A stretch of DNA of 22,103 nucleotides from an uncultured Alphaproteobacteria bacterium (GTDB lineage: Bacteria > Pseudomonadota > Alphaproteobacteria > Rickettsiales > UBA1997), in the NCBI GenBank assembly GCA_903898475.1, contig CAIUFU010000125.1, positions 1-22,103 of the forward strand. The letters are read 5' to 3'. The position numbers were made by a program, and so were the translations under genes. Below the pieces are notes generated by a model. It saw only the letters and a program-made list of their open reading frames with translations, had not been told where the DNA came from and did no database searches. Each line of letters begins with the position of its first letter. Position 1 is the first letter of the stretch. Of the stretch, positions 1-7,262 are shown in pieces.

Positions 1-284
1 CCGCGAAGCATGCAGGGCGTGGTTTTGCAGAATTGGAGCAAATATTTTCCAACTGGTTTCAAGTTGTACATGGTGTAGAAACTAGCCACTTCGTAAACTT
101 TGATTTCGGGCATTTCTAAGATTTGCGCGATGGTGGCAATGACATCTTTTGAAACCCAATTGCTGTTTTGTCTTTGCGCTAAATCAAGCAATGGCATTAC
201 TGCCGATTTCTTTCTCTCGCTTGGATATTTAGCCAAAATTTTAGTGACTTGCTTTTGGTTTTCTTCGTTGAATTGGAAGGTCAT
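1..284 (-). CDS. nuoE: NADH-quinone oxidoreductase subunit E (partial, N-terminal 94 residues)
   Basis: This is the 24-kDa-type subunit of respiratory complex I, which carries a [2Fe-2S] cluster in the peripheral arm that oxidises NADH. Translating the minus strand from the ATG at 284 gives an open frame to the window edge, beginning MTFQFNEENQKQVTKIL and ending KTTPCMLRG. The signature VASFYTMYNL and the first pair of cluster cysteines (C-K-T-T-P-C, then MLRG) are typical of NuoE; the second cysteine pair lies outside the window. The start lies 12 bases after the petC stop, so it is probably the next gene of the same transcript, joining complex III and complex I genes. The truncation is only the window boundary. 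Family assignment is firm; the downstream neighbours are unknown. Confidence 0.9.
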   Translation of the reverse strand, partial: MTFQFNEENQKQVTKILAKYPSERKKSAVMPLLDLAQRQNSNWVSKDVIATIAQILEMPEIKVYEVASFYTMYNLKPVGKYLLQFCKTTPCMLR

Positions 285-296
285 TTTTTTGAAGAA

Positions 297-1073
297 TTAT
301 TTAATTTTTTTCCACACTGCCTTTTTCGCCGCGATCAAAATCGCAAACAAAATGCCCAAGAAAATCATGGTGCGAACGCCCATTTTTTTACGATGCTCGG
401 TTTCAGGTTCTGCCGCCCATTGCAAGAAATTAACCACGTCTAGCGTCATTTGCTCTTTAGTAGCATAAGTTCCGTCGTTGTAGGTAACTTGACCATCGTC
501 AGAGATTGGCGCTGGCATTGAGATTTGGCGGCCTTCGAAATATGGATTGTAGTTTTTGCCCTCATTCATGTGAAAGCCTTCTGGCGCGTCAGCAAATCCC
601 GTAATCAAAGAATAAACGTAATTAGCACCATCGTGACGAGCTTTAACGATCAAAGATAAATCAGGTGGGTAAGCGCCGCCATTTACTGAGCGTGCTGCTT
701 GTTCGTTAGCGTAAGGACCAACAAATTTGTCAGATGGAAGTGCAGGACGCTCAAACATTTCGCCATCATCATTTGGACCATCGGTGACCGAATATTCGCT
801 AGCGATTTGTTTTACTTCTTCTTCAGAAAATCCGATTTCTTTGAGGTTGCGGTAAGACACTAGTTTCAAGCTGTGGCAAGCTGCACAAACTTCTTTGTAA
901 ACTTGATAACCGCGTTGAATTGAGGCGCGATCGAAGCGGCCAAAAATGCTGTCAAATTCCCACTTCATTTCTTTGGGATGTAGCGCTGAAGTGCTTAAAA
1001 CATCAGCATTGTGAGACTCGTTAGCCCAAAGAACATTGGGAAGCAGCAATAAAATTAGAAAAAGTTTTTTCAT
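297..1073 (-). CDS. petC: Cytochrome c1, haem subunit of the bc1 complex
   Basis: Cytochrome c1 of respiratory complex III takes electrons from the Rieske protein and passes them to cytochrome c on the outer face of the inner membrane. The 258-residue product has a signal peptide (residues 1-17, a hydrophobic stretch after MKK), a covalent haem site CAACH at residues 63-67, the conserved P-P-D-L-S segment (about 136-140), and the likely sixth haem ligand Met186 in GRQISMPAP. A C-terminal membrane anchor runs from about 234 to 250 and is followed by lysines. The length is normal for the family. It lies downstream of petB, with a small alkyltransferase gene and a palindromic repeat between them, and is followed closely by nuoE. 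No clear Shine-Dalgarno sequence is visible; the upstream stretch is A/T-rich. Confidence 0.95.
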   Translation of the reverse strand: MKKLFLILLLLPNVLWANESHNADVLSTSALHPKEMKWEFDSIFGRFDRASIQRGYQVYKEVCAACHSLKLVSYRNLKEIGFSEEEVKQIASEYSVTDGPNDDGEMFERPALPSDKFVGPYANEQAARSVNGGAYPPDLSLIVKARHDGANYVYSLITGFADAPEGFHMNEGKNYNPYFEGRQISMPAPISDDGQVTYNDGTYATKEQMTLDVVNFLQWAAEPETEHRKKMGVRTMIFLGILFAILIAAKKAVWKKIK

Positions 1074-1093
1074 TTTTTGAATTTATTAAATCT

Positions 1094-1174
1094 CCGTCAT
1101 ACTTGGCTCGCAGAGCCGAGGATATCAGGAGTTGAACTCACGAGATCCTCGGCTCTGCGAGCCAAGGATGACGG
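1094..1174. repeat. Paired REP-like inverted repeat (GTCAT...ATGAC ends)
   Basis: Two arms of about 31 bases (1094-1126 and 1144-1174) are inverted copies with only a few differences, separated by about 17 bases. Each arm also contains a smaller hairpin (GGCTC-GCA-GAGCC or its complement), so the DNA could form one long hairpin or two side-by-side hairpins. It lies between the alkyltransferase and petC on the minus strand and codes for nothing. The ends resemble the element at 5056-5134. It may be a dispersed REP/BIME-type element, perhaps acting on RNA stability within the pet transcript. Confidence 0.8.
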
Positions 1175-1179
1175 AAGCT

Positions 1180-1482
1180 TTATTTAGAAAACTTGTACAG
1201 TTTTTTTTCGAAATCGACGACTTTGCCGTCAGAAATTTTCACGCCTTCTTTAGTTAGAATCGCAATTTTTTTATCAATGCCAAAAGCATAACCACCAAGC
1301 CCGCCGTCACTTCTAACCACGCGGTGACAGGGCACTTGCGGCGCATTTGGATTAGCGCCAACAATTTGTCCGACAGCGCGATATCCTTTTGTCTTTAATT
1401 GCAGCGCCAGCTCTTTGTAAGTAGTGACTTTTCCTTGCGGAATTTTAGTCAATAAATCGTAAAGCTTTTGCGAATTAATCAT
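1180..1482 (-). CDS. ogt: Short O6-alkylguanine-DNA alkyltransferase (MGMT/Ogt family)
   Basis: Proteins of this family remove alkyl groups from O6-alkylguanine by irreversible transfer to an active-site cysteine. The product is about 100 residues and contains only the C-terminal catalytic and DNA-binding domain: a helix-turn-helix region with GKVTTYKELA (about 17-26), the recognition-helix segment YRAVGQIVGANPNAP (34-48) and the active-site motif PCHRVV with Cys52. Because the cysteine is present, this is not an alkyltransferase-like (ATL) protein, where tryptophan replaces it. I chose the ATG at 1482, eight bases inside the petB 3' end. An ATG at 1545 in the same frame would add 21 residues that only shadow petB and have no family resemblance. 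The overlap suggests translational coupling to petB. Which subfamily it belongs to (Ogt or short MGMT) is not resolved. Confidence 0.85.
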   Translation of the reverse strand: MINSQKLYDLLTKIPQGKVTTYKELALQLKTKGYRAVGQIVGANPNAPQVPCHRVVRSDGGLGGYAFGIDKKIAILTKEGVKISDGKVVDFEKKLYKFSK

Positions 1483-2728
1483 GCTTTTGATGCTTGGCTT
1501 GAAAGTCTGAATCGATTGATTCAGGCAAAGGCAAAGTTTTTTCAAACTTTGGCAAGTTTGGCAAAATCACTAAAAAGTAAGCGTAATAATAAAGTGTGGC
1601 AAGACGTGAAGCCCAGATGTACCAGCCTTCCGCAGGAGCTTTTCCAAGCCAACCTAAAAACAAAAAGTTCGCCATAAAAAGCCAAAAAACTTTTTTGAAA
1701 AGTGGACGATAGGCGCCAGAAGTAACATTGCTGCGATCCAAGAAAGGCAGAACAAACAACATGGCAATCGCACCAAACATCGCAAGCACGCCGCCAAGCT
1801 TATCTGGCACGGCGCGTAAAATTGCGTAGAACGGCAAGAAATACCATTCTGGCACGATGTGCGCTGGCGTCACCATTGGGTTGGCAGGGATGTAGTTATC
1901 TGGATGCCCAAGAGAGTTTGGATAGAAAAACAAGAAATATCCAAACACCAAAAAGAAGGCCACAAAGCCCACCATGTCTTTGATGGTGAAGTATGGGTGA
2001 AAAGGAATAATGTCTTTTTTAGTTTTGATCGGAACGCCCGTTGGGTTGTTTGAACCAACAGTGTGAAGCGCCACCAAGTGCAATAGAACTGCGCCAACTA
2101 CCAAGAAAGGTAGCAAAAAGTGCAACGAGAAAAAGCGATTTAACGTTGGATTGTCAACCGAGTAACCGCCCCAAAGCCATGTCACAATTGATTCTCCAAC
2201 CACCGGAATTGCTGAGAATAAGTTGGTGATTACTGTCGCACCCCAAAAACTCATTTGTCCCCAAGGCAGCACGTAGCCCATGAAAGCGGTGGCCATTGAA
2301 AGCAAGAAAATGACAATCCCCACCCACCATAAAATTTCGCGAGGTGCTTTGTAAGAGCCGTAGTAAAGGCCGCGCGCGATGTGGCAGTAAAGTGCCACAA
2401 AAAACATTGAAGCGCCAACAGCGTGAATATAGCGAATTAACCAGCCGTAATTCACATCACGCATGATGTGCTCAACTGAATCGAAAGCCATTTTGGTGTT
2501 AGCCACGTAATGCATTGAGAGGAAAAGTCCGCTCAAAATTTGCACAATTAAAGCAATCCCCGCGATTGATCCAAAACTCCACCAATAGCTCAAATTTTTT
2601 GGATAAGGGTGACGCAACAAAGTGTTTTCAAGCGTCGCAATAATCGGCAAACGGTCATTAACCCACTTAGCGATTTTCGACTTCTCGGTAATACTTTTTT
2701 CCAGATCGTTCTCGATGTGATTAGACAT
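1475..2728 (-). CDS. petB: Cytochrome b of the bc1 complex
   Basis: This is the membrane-embedded, di-haem quinol-oxidising core of complex III. The 417-residue product has the two haem-ligand pairs expected on helices B and D, His102/His116 and His203/His217, each pair 14 residues apart. It also carries the Qo-site motif PEWY (293-296), followed by FLPFYAILRAVPDK. Several long hydrophobic helices are obvious, and the length matches full bacterial cytochrome b (petB and petD parts fused), as in alphaproteobacteria and mitochondria. It starts 56 bases after the petA stop, with a small hairpin element in that gap, and its stop overlaps the alkyltransferase start. The residues needed for haem and quinol binding are present, so it should be functional. 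Confidence 0.96.
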   Translation of the reverse strand: MSNHIENDLEKSITEKSKIAKWVNDRLPIIATLENTLLRHPYPKNLSYWWSFGSIAGIALIVQILSGLFLSMHYVANTKMAFDSVEHIMRDVNYGWLIRYIHAVGASMFFVALYCHIARGLYYGSYKAPREILWWVGIVIFLLSMATAFMGYVLPWGQMSFWGATVITNLFSAIPVVGESIVTWLWGGYSVDNPTLNRFFSLHFLLPFLVVGAVLLHLVALHTVGSNNPTGVPIKTKKDIIPFHPYFTIKDMVGFVAFFLVFGYFLFFYPNSLGHPDNYIPANPMVTPAHIVPEWYFLPFYAILRAVPDKLGGVLAMFGAIAMLFVLPFLDRSNVTSGAYRPLFKKVFWLFMANFLFLGWLGKAPAEGWYIWASRLATLYYYAYFLVILPNLPKFEKTLPLPESIDSDFQAKHQKHD

Positions 2729-2750
2729 AATTTTTTAAATGTTAGCGGAC

Positions 2751-2784
2751 CAGTCGCGCTGTAGCTCGAAAGAGCGTAAGCGGA
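2751..2784 (-). repeat. GTAGC/AGCGTAAG hairpin element after petA
   Basis: The non-coding gap between petA and petB holds an imperfect hairpin, GTAGCTC-GAAA-GAGCGTAAGC on the plus strand, that runs directly up to the petA stop codon. The same core recurs at 4778, 4868, 9952 and 10031, so it belongs to a repeat family. In minus-strand orientation it begins immediately after the stop TAA (TAATCCGC...). It may act as a 3' RNA structure or be a passive repeat. Confidence 0.55.
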
Positions 2785-3315
2785 TTAGCCAATTTTAATT
2801 TTGGTATCTGAGACAAATTCGTAAGGCGGAATTTCTAAATTTCTTGGTGCTGGGCCTTTTCTAATTCTCGCTGAAGTGTCGTAGACCGAGCCGTGGCAAG
2901 GGCAAAACCAGCCTTTATATTCACCTTGTCCAGCGATTGGAATGCAGCCCAAATGAGTGCAAATTTCGATGGTGATTAGCCATTCTTCTTTACCGGGTTT
3001 TACGCGCGCTGAATCTTCTTGTGGGTCGCGCAATTCTTTTAGATCAACCGCTTTCGCTTCAGCAATTTCTGCAGGCGTACGGCGTCTAATTGAAACTGGT
3101 TTGCCGCGCCACATTACTTTTTTCTCTTCACCAAGCTTGATATTGGTAAGATCAACTTCGGTTGACGCCAAAGCCTCAACGTCGCTTGACGGATTCATAC
3201 TATCGATAAAAGGCAAGATCGCACAAGCCGCGCCAATACCGGCAGCGCCGTAAGCAGTTGTAGTTAATAATTTTCTACGGCTTTCATCTTTCGGCGAAAG
3301 AGGTTTTTCTGACAT
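2785..3315 (-). CDS. petA: Rieske iron-sulphur protein of the bc1 complex
   Basis: This subunit carries the high-potential [2Fe-2S] cluster that moves electrons from quinol to cytochrome c1. The 176-residue product has a twin-arginine-like N-terminus (Arg13-Arg14, SRRKLL) followed by a hydrophobic anchor (about 20-37), as is usual for Tat-exported Rieske proteins. The two cluster boxes are CTHLGC (119-124) and CPCHGS (138-143), giving ligands Cys119, His121, Cys138 and His141 plus the disulphide cysteines Cys124 and Cys140. It is the first gene of the operon petA-petB-ogt-petC-nuoE and diverges from dut across about 100 bases that must hold both promoters; I could not identify convincing promoter boxes there. 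Confidence 0.96.
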   Translation of the reverse strand: MSEKPLSPKDESRRKLLTTTAYGAAGIGAACAILPFIDSMNPSSDVEALASTEVDLTNIKLGEEKKVMWRGKPVSIRRRTPAEIAEAKAVDLKELRDPQEDSARVKPGKEEWLITIEICTHLGCIPIAGQGEYKGWFCPCHGSVYDTSARIRKGPAPRNLEIPPYEFVSDTKIKIG

Positions 3316-3416
3316 GTTTTAGAGGAGAATTTTTTGAGGAAAAAAAGAGTCGCGTTTTCTATTTGTGAAAGCAAATTTATCAACCTCGAAATTCTTTAAA
3401 AACCAACTCTCAGGCA

Positions 3417-3863
3417 ATGACAATTCTCAAAATCAAAAAACTTGAAAACGGCAAAGATTTGCCTTTACCAAAATATGAAACCGCCGGCAGCGCCGGAATG
3501 GATTTACTCGCCGCAATTGATGAAACACTCACAATTAAACCTGGTGAAATAAAGTTAGTAAAAACCGGAATTGCTTTCGCGCTTGAAAAAGGCTTCGAAG
3601 CGCAAGTTCGCCCACGCTCGGGACTAGCTTTAAAAAACGGAATCACAGTTTTAAACACCCCAGGAACCATTGACAGCGACTATCGCGGTGAAGTTTGCGT
3701 GATTTTAATTAATCACTCCCAAACCGATTTTGTAATCACCCGCGGCATGCGAATTGCCCAAGTCGTAATTGCGAAATATGAGCAAGCACAAGTTGTTGAA
3801 GTAGAAAACTTAGACGAAACTTTGCGTGGAACTGGAGGATTTGGATCTACCGGAACTAAATAA
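3417..3863 (+). CDS. dut: Deoxyuridine 5'-triphosphate nucleotidohydrolase (dUTPase)
   Basis: dUTPase hydrolyses dUTP to dUMP and pyrophosphate, keeping uracil out of DNA and supplying dUMP for thymidylate synthesis. The 148-residue product has the trimeric dUTPase motifs in order: AGSAGMDL (23-30), RPRSGLALKNG (66-76), TPGTIDSDYRGEV (81-93), RGMRIAQ (109-115) and the flexible C-terminal arm RGTGGFGSTG (137-146). Length is normal and all motifs are intact. The following MoeB/ThiF-like gene begins two bases after the stop, so the two are probably co-transcribed. Confidence 0.96.
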   Translation: MTILKIKKLENGKDLPLPKYETAGSAGMDLLAAIDETLTIKPGEIKLVKTGIAFALEKGFEAQVRPRSGLALKNGITVLNTPGTIDSDYRGEVCVILINHSQTDFVITRGMRIAQVVIAKYEQAQVVEVENLDETLRGTGGFGSTGTK

Positions 3864-3865
3864 AA

Positions 3866-4621
3866 ATGCCTCTCACCGAAAACCAAAAACAACGCTACCT
3901 CCGCAACACAATCTTGCCCGAAATCACCGAGGCCGGCCAAGCAAAACTTTTGCGCGCTCGTGTTTTGGTGATCGGTGCGGGCGGCCTTGGATCACCCATT
4001 TTGCTTTATTTAGCAGCGGCTGGAGTTGGAAATATTGGCGTGGTTGATGACGATGTGGTTGAGCTTTCTAACTTACAGCGCCAAGTGATTCACAATGTGA
4101 GTAATTTGAATCAGAAAAAAGTTGAAAGCGCCCGTGAAAAAATTTCCGCGCTAAATCCTGATGTAAATTTAGAAATTTTTGCTGAAAGAGCTAACGCCGA
4201 AAGCCTGAGAAAAATCAGCGCCAATTACGATTTTATTTTGGACGCCACCGACAATTTCCCCACCCGTTTTGTCATTAACCAAATTTGCTTTGAGCAAAAA
4301 AAACCATTAATTTTCGCCGCGGTGAAAGGTTTTTTGGGGCAAGTTTCAACCTTCAAATCTTACGAAAATTCCAATCCTTGTTACGCTTGTTTTAACCCAA
4401 ATATTGTTGGTGCAGATTTCTCTCTTCCACTTTCCGAAAAAGGAATTTTAGGTTCAGTTGCAGGCACCACAGGCGCTCTGCAAGCCACCACGGCCATTAA
4501 AGAAATTTTAGAAATTGGCGAAAGTTTAGTTGGAAAAATTTTGATTTTTGATTTTCTAAAAAACGAATTCCGCAAAACCACTTTGAAAAAAAATCCAAAC
4601 TGCAAAGTTTGTTCTAAGTAA
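3866..4621 (+). CDS. moeB: MoeB/ThiF family adenylyltransferase (HesA/MoeB/ThiF)
   Basis: Enzymes of this family adenylate the C-terminal glycine of small sulphur carriers (MoaD for molybdopterin, ThiS for thiamine). The 251-residue product has the usual N-terminus (RYLRNTILPEI), a nucleotide-binding loop GAGGLGSP (38-45), the acidic and arginine-bearing segment DDDVVELSNLQRQ (61-73), DATDNFPTRF in the middle, and two Cys-X2-Cys pairs (in NPCYACF and near the C-terminus in NCKVC) that normally bind zinc. The length fits MoeB/ThiF without a rhodanese domain. No mobilin or thiamine genes are nearby, so I cannot say which carrier protein it serves; the symbol is a best guess. Confidence 0.85.
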   Translation: MPLTENQKQRYLRNTILPEITEAGQAKLLRARVLVIGAGGLGSPILLYLAAAGVGNIGVVDDDVVELSNLQRQVIHNVSNLNQKKVESAREKISALNPDVNLEIFAERANAESLRKISANYDFILDATDNFPTRFVINQICFEQKKPLIFAAVKGFLGQVSTFKSYENSNPCYACFNPNIVGADFSLPLSEKGILGSVAGTTGALQATTAIKEILEIGESLVGKILIFDFLKNEFRKTTLKKNPNCKVCSK

Positions 4622-4634
4622 TCGAGCGCTTCAT

Positions 4635-4662
4635 TTGACTTTCAAATTACCCCACCTAAAAA
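4635..4662 (+). promoter_or_regulatory. Putative sigma-70 promoter of the tRNA-Tyr/tRNA-Gly unit
   Basis: TTGACT (4635-4640, five of six matches to the -35 box) is followed after 16 bases by TAAAAA (4657-4662, four of six to the -10 box) and then a GC-rich stretch GCCGCGC. Transcription would start around 4670, about 25 bases before tRNA-Tyr. A GC-rich discriminator is typical of stable-RNA promoters under stringent control in proteobacteria. This is inference from sequence only. Confidence 0.45.
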
Positions 4663-4694
4663 GCCGCGCTCATTTTTAAAATAATGAAACGACT

Positions 4695-4780
4695 GGAGAA
4701 GTGGCCGAGTGGTCAATGGCAACAGACTGTAAATCTGTCCGCGCAAGCGTTCGCAGGTTCAAATCCTGCCTTCTCCACCA
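4695..4780 (+). tRNA. tRNA-Tyr (anticodon GTA)
   Basis: The acceptor stem GGAGAAG (4695-4701) pairs perfectly with CTTCTCC (4770-4776), followed by discriminator A and an encoded CCA (4778-4780). The anticodon arm ACAGA/TCTGT encloses the loop CTGTAAA, giving anticodon GTA at 4729-4731. The long variable arm marks it as a class II tRNA, as expected for bacterial tRNA-Tyr, and the T-arm GCAGG-TTCAAAT-CCTGC is intact. Confidence 0.95.
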
Positions 4781-4814
4781 ACCTACGCTCTTCGAGCTAC
4801 GGTTGGCAGGCCAT
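4778..4814 (+). repeat. Hairpin element fused to the 3' end of tRNA-Tyr
   Basis: The left arm CCAACC (4778-4783) uses the tRNA's own CCA and pairs with GGTTGG (4801-4806). Between them lies TACGCTC-TTC-GAGCTAC, and the element ends with CAGGCCAT. A near copy follows tRNA-Met at 9952-9989 in exactly the same position relative to CCA. A second short hairpin, GCCATCC/GGGTGGC (4810-4828), follows. No T-run is present, so it is not a standard terminator; a role in 3' processing or a tRNA-targeting repeat are both possible. Confidence 0.65.
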
Positions 4815-4867
4815 CCTTTACGGGTGGCTCACAAAAATATCGAATATGTCTGAACTTAGCGGGCCCG

Positions 4868-4893
4868 CCCGCCGTAGCTTCAGCGTAGGCGGG
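4868..4893 (+). repeat. Hairpin element overlapping the 5' end of tRNA-Gly
   Basis: CCCGCC (4868-4873) is an inverted copy of GGCGGG (4888-4893), with the core GTAGCTTCAGCGTA between them. The right arm runs into the first five bases of tRNA-Gly (4889-4893), so the same bases can pair either with the tRNA 3' acceptor strand or with the upstream arm. The core is related to the elements at 2751, 4778, 9952 and 10031. Confidence 0.6.
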
Positions 4894-4962
4894 TGTAGCT
4901 CAACGGTAGAGTTCCAGCCTTCCAAGCTGGCCGTGAGGGTTCGATTCCCTTCACCCGCTCCA
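4889..4962 (+). tRNA. tRNA-Gly (anticodon TCC)
   Basis: The acceptor stem GCGGGTG (4889-4895) pairs with CACCCGC (4952-4958); the discriminator is T4959 and CCA is encoded at 4960-4962. The anticodon arm CCAGC/GCTGG encloses CTTCCAA, giving anticodon TCC at 4921-4923, which reads GGA and GGG codons. The T-arm GAGGG-TTCGATT-CCCTT is present. It lies about 110 bases after tRNA-Tyr and is probably transcribed with it. Confidence 0.95.
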
Positions 4963-4993
4963 AACTTTTCTCTTCAAAATCCCTTCCCAAAAC

Positions 4994-5015
4994 ATTTTCT
5001 ACAGCTGTAGAAAAT
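4994..5015. repeat. Perfect 22-bp palindrome (copy 1)
   Basis: TTTTCTACAGCTGTAGAAAA is a perfect palindrome, extended by one A:T pair on each side here. It sits 31 bases after tRNA-Gly and about 220 bases before uvrB. An identical 23-base string occurs at 17942-17964 between two convergent genes. It could be a terminator-like hairpin or the binding site of a dimeric regulator. Confidence 0.8.
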
Positions 5016-5055
5016 TGGCTTCTTTCCTTATAAATCGCGGCTTGAAGAAAACTCC

Positions 5056-5134
5056 CGATGTCATCCTGAGCTTGTCGAAGGATGATTCAAGGCACGGGCT
5101 AGAATCATCCTTCGACAAGCTCAGGATGACATCG
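5056..5134. repeat. Perfect paired REP-like inverted repeat upstream of uvrB
   Basis: Arms 5056-5088 and 5102-5134 are 33-base perfect inverted copies separated by 13 bases. Each arm is itself palindromic (TCATCCT near one end, AGGATGA near the other, around GAGCTTGTCG), so one long hairpin or two short ones can form. The remaining bases to the uvrB start (5135-5232) hold only A/T-rich sequence with a T-run and no gene that I can see. Confidence 0.9.
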
Positions 5135-5232
5135 AAAAATGGATGTAGCGAATCTTAAAAAACCTAATGCTTTTGAAATCTAGCTGTTGAACCTCGCTGA
5201 CCCTTTTTTTTCAAAATTCAAAACAAAACCAA

Positions 5233-7212
5233 GTGTCACAAAAATTCAAAATCCATTCCAAATTTGCCCCCGCAGGTGATCAGCCGCAGGCGATTGACAA
5301 GTTGATTCGTGGCTTAGAAGAAAAAAAACAAGATCAGGTTTTGCTTGGAATTACGGGGTCCGGCAAAACTTTTACCATGGCAAATATTATTGAGCGCACG
5401 CAGCGCCCTGCAATGATTATGGCGCATAACAAAACTTTGGCGGCGCAGTTGTATGGCGAGATGAAAGAGTTTTTTCCAGAAAACGAAATTGGCTATTTCG
5501 TGTCGTTTTACGATTACTACCAACCTGAAGCCTACATTCCAAAGTCCGACACTTACATCGAAAAAGATTCGGCAATTAACGAACAAATCGACCGACTGCG
5601 CCACGTGGCAACCCGCGCTCTGTTTGAGCGCAGAGACACTATTGTCATTGCCTCAGTTTCATGCATTTACGGTATCGGCTCGCCAGAATTTTATTCGACA
5701 ATGGTTTTGCGTCTGAAAGTTGGTGAAGAAATTAATCGCCAAAAACTTTTGCTGCGCCTTGTCGATCTGCAATACGAGCGCAACGACATTGCTTTTGAGC
5801 GTTGCTGTTTTCGTGTGCAGGGTGATGTGGTTGATATTTTTCCATCGCACGAAGATGAGCGCGCGTGGCGTATTTCAATGTTTGGCGACGAGATTGAAGA
5901 AATTACTGAGTTTGATCCTTTAACCGGCGAAACCTTCGCCAAACTCACCGACATCGCGCTTTACCCATCTTCGCACTACGTAACTCCCGCCGACACTTTG
6001 AAGGGCGCGATCATGCAAATTAAAAAAGATTTGGCAATTCGCGTGGCTGATTTGGAATCGCGCGGATTAATAGTTGAAGCCCAGCGTCTCAACCAGCGCA
6101 CCACTTACGACATGGAAATGATGTTGGAAGTTGGCAGCTGCAAAGGCATCGAAAATTATTCGCGCTATTTAACTGGACGCCCAGCTGGCGCGTCTCCGCC
6201 AACGCTGTTTGAATATTTACCAAAAGACGCGCTGCTTTTTGTTGATGAAAGTCACGTTTCAGTTCCACAAATTGATGGTATGTACAAAGGCGATTTTGCG
6301 CGCAAAACAAATCTCACTGAACACGGCTTTCGCCTTTTAAGCGCGCTCGACAATCGCCCACTAAAATTCTCAGAGTGGGAAGCTTTTAAACCCCAAACTA
6401 TTTACGTTTCAGCAACTCCGGGAAAATACGAAACTGCCAAAAATGACGGCGAATTAATTGAGCAAATTATTCGACCAACCGGTTTGCTTGACCCAGTTTG
6501 CGAGATTCGCCCGGCCGCAAAACAAGTGGCTGATTTGGTTGCAGAAGTTAAAGCAACCACCGAAAAAGGCTTTAGAACACTAGCTACAACCATCACTAAA
6601 AAAATGGCCGAAGATTTGGCAGATTATTTAAATGACGCTGGGATCAAAGCAGTTTACATGCACTCAGACATCGACACGCTTGATCGCATCGAGATCATTC
6701 AAGATTTGCGATTGGGAAAACATGATTGCTTGGTTGGGGTAAATTTACTGCGTGAAGGTTTGGATATTCCTGAATGTGCTTTGGTTGCAATTTTAGACGC
6801 CGACAAAGAAGGATTTTTACGCAACGAAACTTCGCTAATTCAAACAATTGGTCGCGCCGCAAGAAACTCAGAAAGCAAAGTTATTCTCTACGCCGACAAG
6901 CGCACCAAATCAATTGAGGCAGCACTTTCAACAACTGAGCGCAGAAGAAAAATTCAAATCGCTTACAACGAAAAACACGGAATTACGCCGACAACCACTT
7001 ACAAAAAAATTGGCTCGGCTTTGTCAAATCTCTACACCAAAAAAACTAAGCCCGAAGATGAGGATGCGGTGCCAAAAAGAATTCCAACCGATCGCGAAAT
7101 TGCTAATTTGAAAAAGGAAATGCTCGAAGCGGCATCGAATTTGGATTTTGAAAGAGCGACAAAAATTCGCGACGAGGTGCGGAGGATGGAAAGTTTACTG
7201 TTGATGCGGTAG
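5233..7212 (+). CDS. uvrB: Excinuclease ABC subunit B
   Basis: UvrB is the damage-verifying helicase-like subunit of nucleotide excision repair, working with UvrA and UvrC. The 659-residue product has the Walker A motif GITGSGKT (39-46), the damage-probing beta-hairpin region with FYDYYQPEAYIP and DTYIEKDSAINEQIDRLR (about 92-123), the DESH box of motif II in the middle, helicase motifs GLDIPE and QTIGRAARN, and a C-terminal UVR domain (about 623-657) that contacts UvrC. Length is typical. The start is GTG at 5233; the residues after it match the usual UvrB N-terminus. Upstream lie a REP-like pair and a 22-bp palindrome; I see no recognisable LexA box. Confidence 0.97.
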   Translation: MSQKFKIHSKFAPAGDQPQAIDKLIRGLEEKKQDQVLLGITGSGKTFTMANIIERTQRPAMIMAHNKTLAAQLYGEMKEFFPENEIGYFVSFYDYYQPEAYIPKSDTYIEKDSAINEQIDRLRHVATRALFERRDTIVIASVSCIYGIGSPEFYSTMVLRLKVGEEINRQKLLLRLVDLQYERNDIAFERCCFRVQGDVVDIFPSHEDERAWRISMFGDEIEEITEFDPLTGETFAKLTDIALYPSSHYVTPADTLKGAIMQIKKDLAIRVADLESRGLIVEAQRLNQRTTYDMEMMLEVGSCKGIENYSRYLTGRPAGASPPTLFEYLPKDALLFVDESHVSVPQIDGMYKGDFARKTNLTEHGFRLLSALDNRPLKFSEWEAFKPQTIYVSATPGKYETAKNDGELIEQIIRPTGLLDPVCEIRPAAKQVADLVAEVKATTEKGFRTLATTITKKMAEDLADYLNDAGIKAVYMHSDIDTLDRIEIIQDLRLGKHDCLVGVNLLREGLDIPECALVAILDADKEGFLRNETSLIQTIGRAARNSESKVILYADKRTKSIEAALSTTERRRKIQIAYNEKHGITPTTTYKKIGSALSNLYTKKTKPEDEDAVPKRIPTDREIANLKKEMLEAASNLDFERATKIRDEVRRMESLLLMR

Positions 7213-7262
7213 ATTTAGTTTTTACAACTTTTCTGATCATTCCAAAAAAACCGCTCCAGTCC

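Noticed and set aside
100..468. Plus-strand open frame of 122 codons at the left edge
   Set aside because: It overlaps nuoE and petC on the opposite strand, both of which have clear family motifs; the frame has no recognisable domain.
1483..1545. Longer N-terminus for the alkyltransferase starting at 1545
   Set aside because: The extra 21 residues lie wholly within the petB coding sequence in another frame and do not resemble the family; the ATG at 1482 gives a normal domain start.
4684..5010. 108-codon open frame across the tRNA region
   Set aside because: It runs through tRNA-Tyr, tRNA-Gly and the repeats, so it cannot be a real protein gene.
4989..5232. LexA/SOS box upstream of uvrB
   Set aside because: The palindrome at 4994 does not match the GTTC-N7-GTTC pattern known for alphaproteobacterial LexA, and no other candidate was seen in the 98 bases before uvrB.
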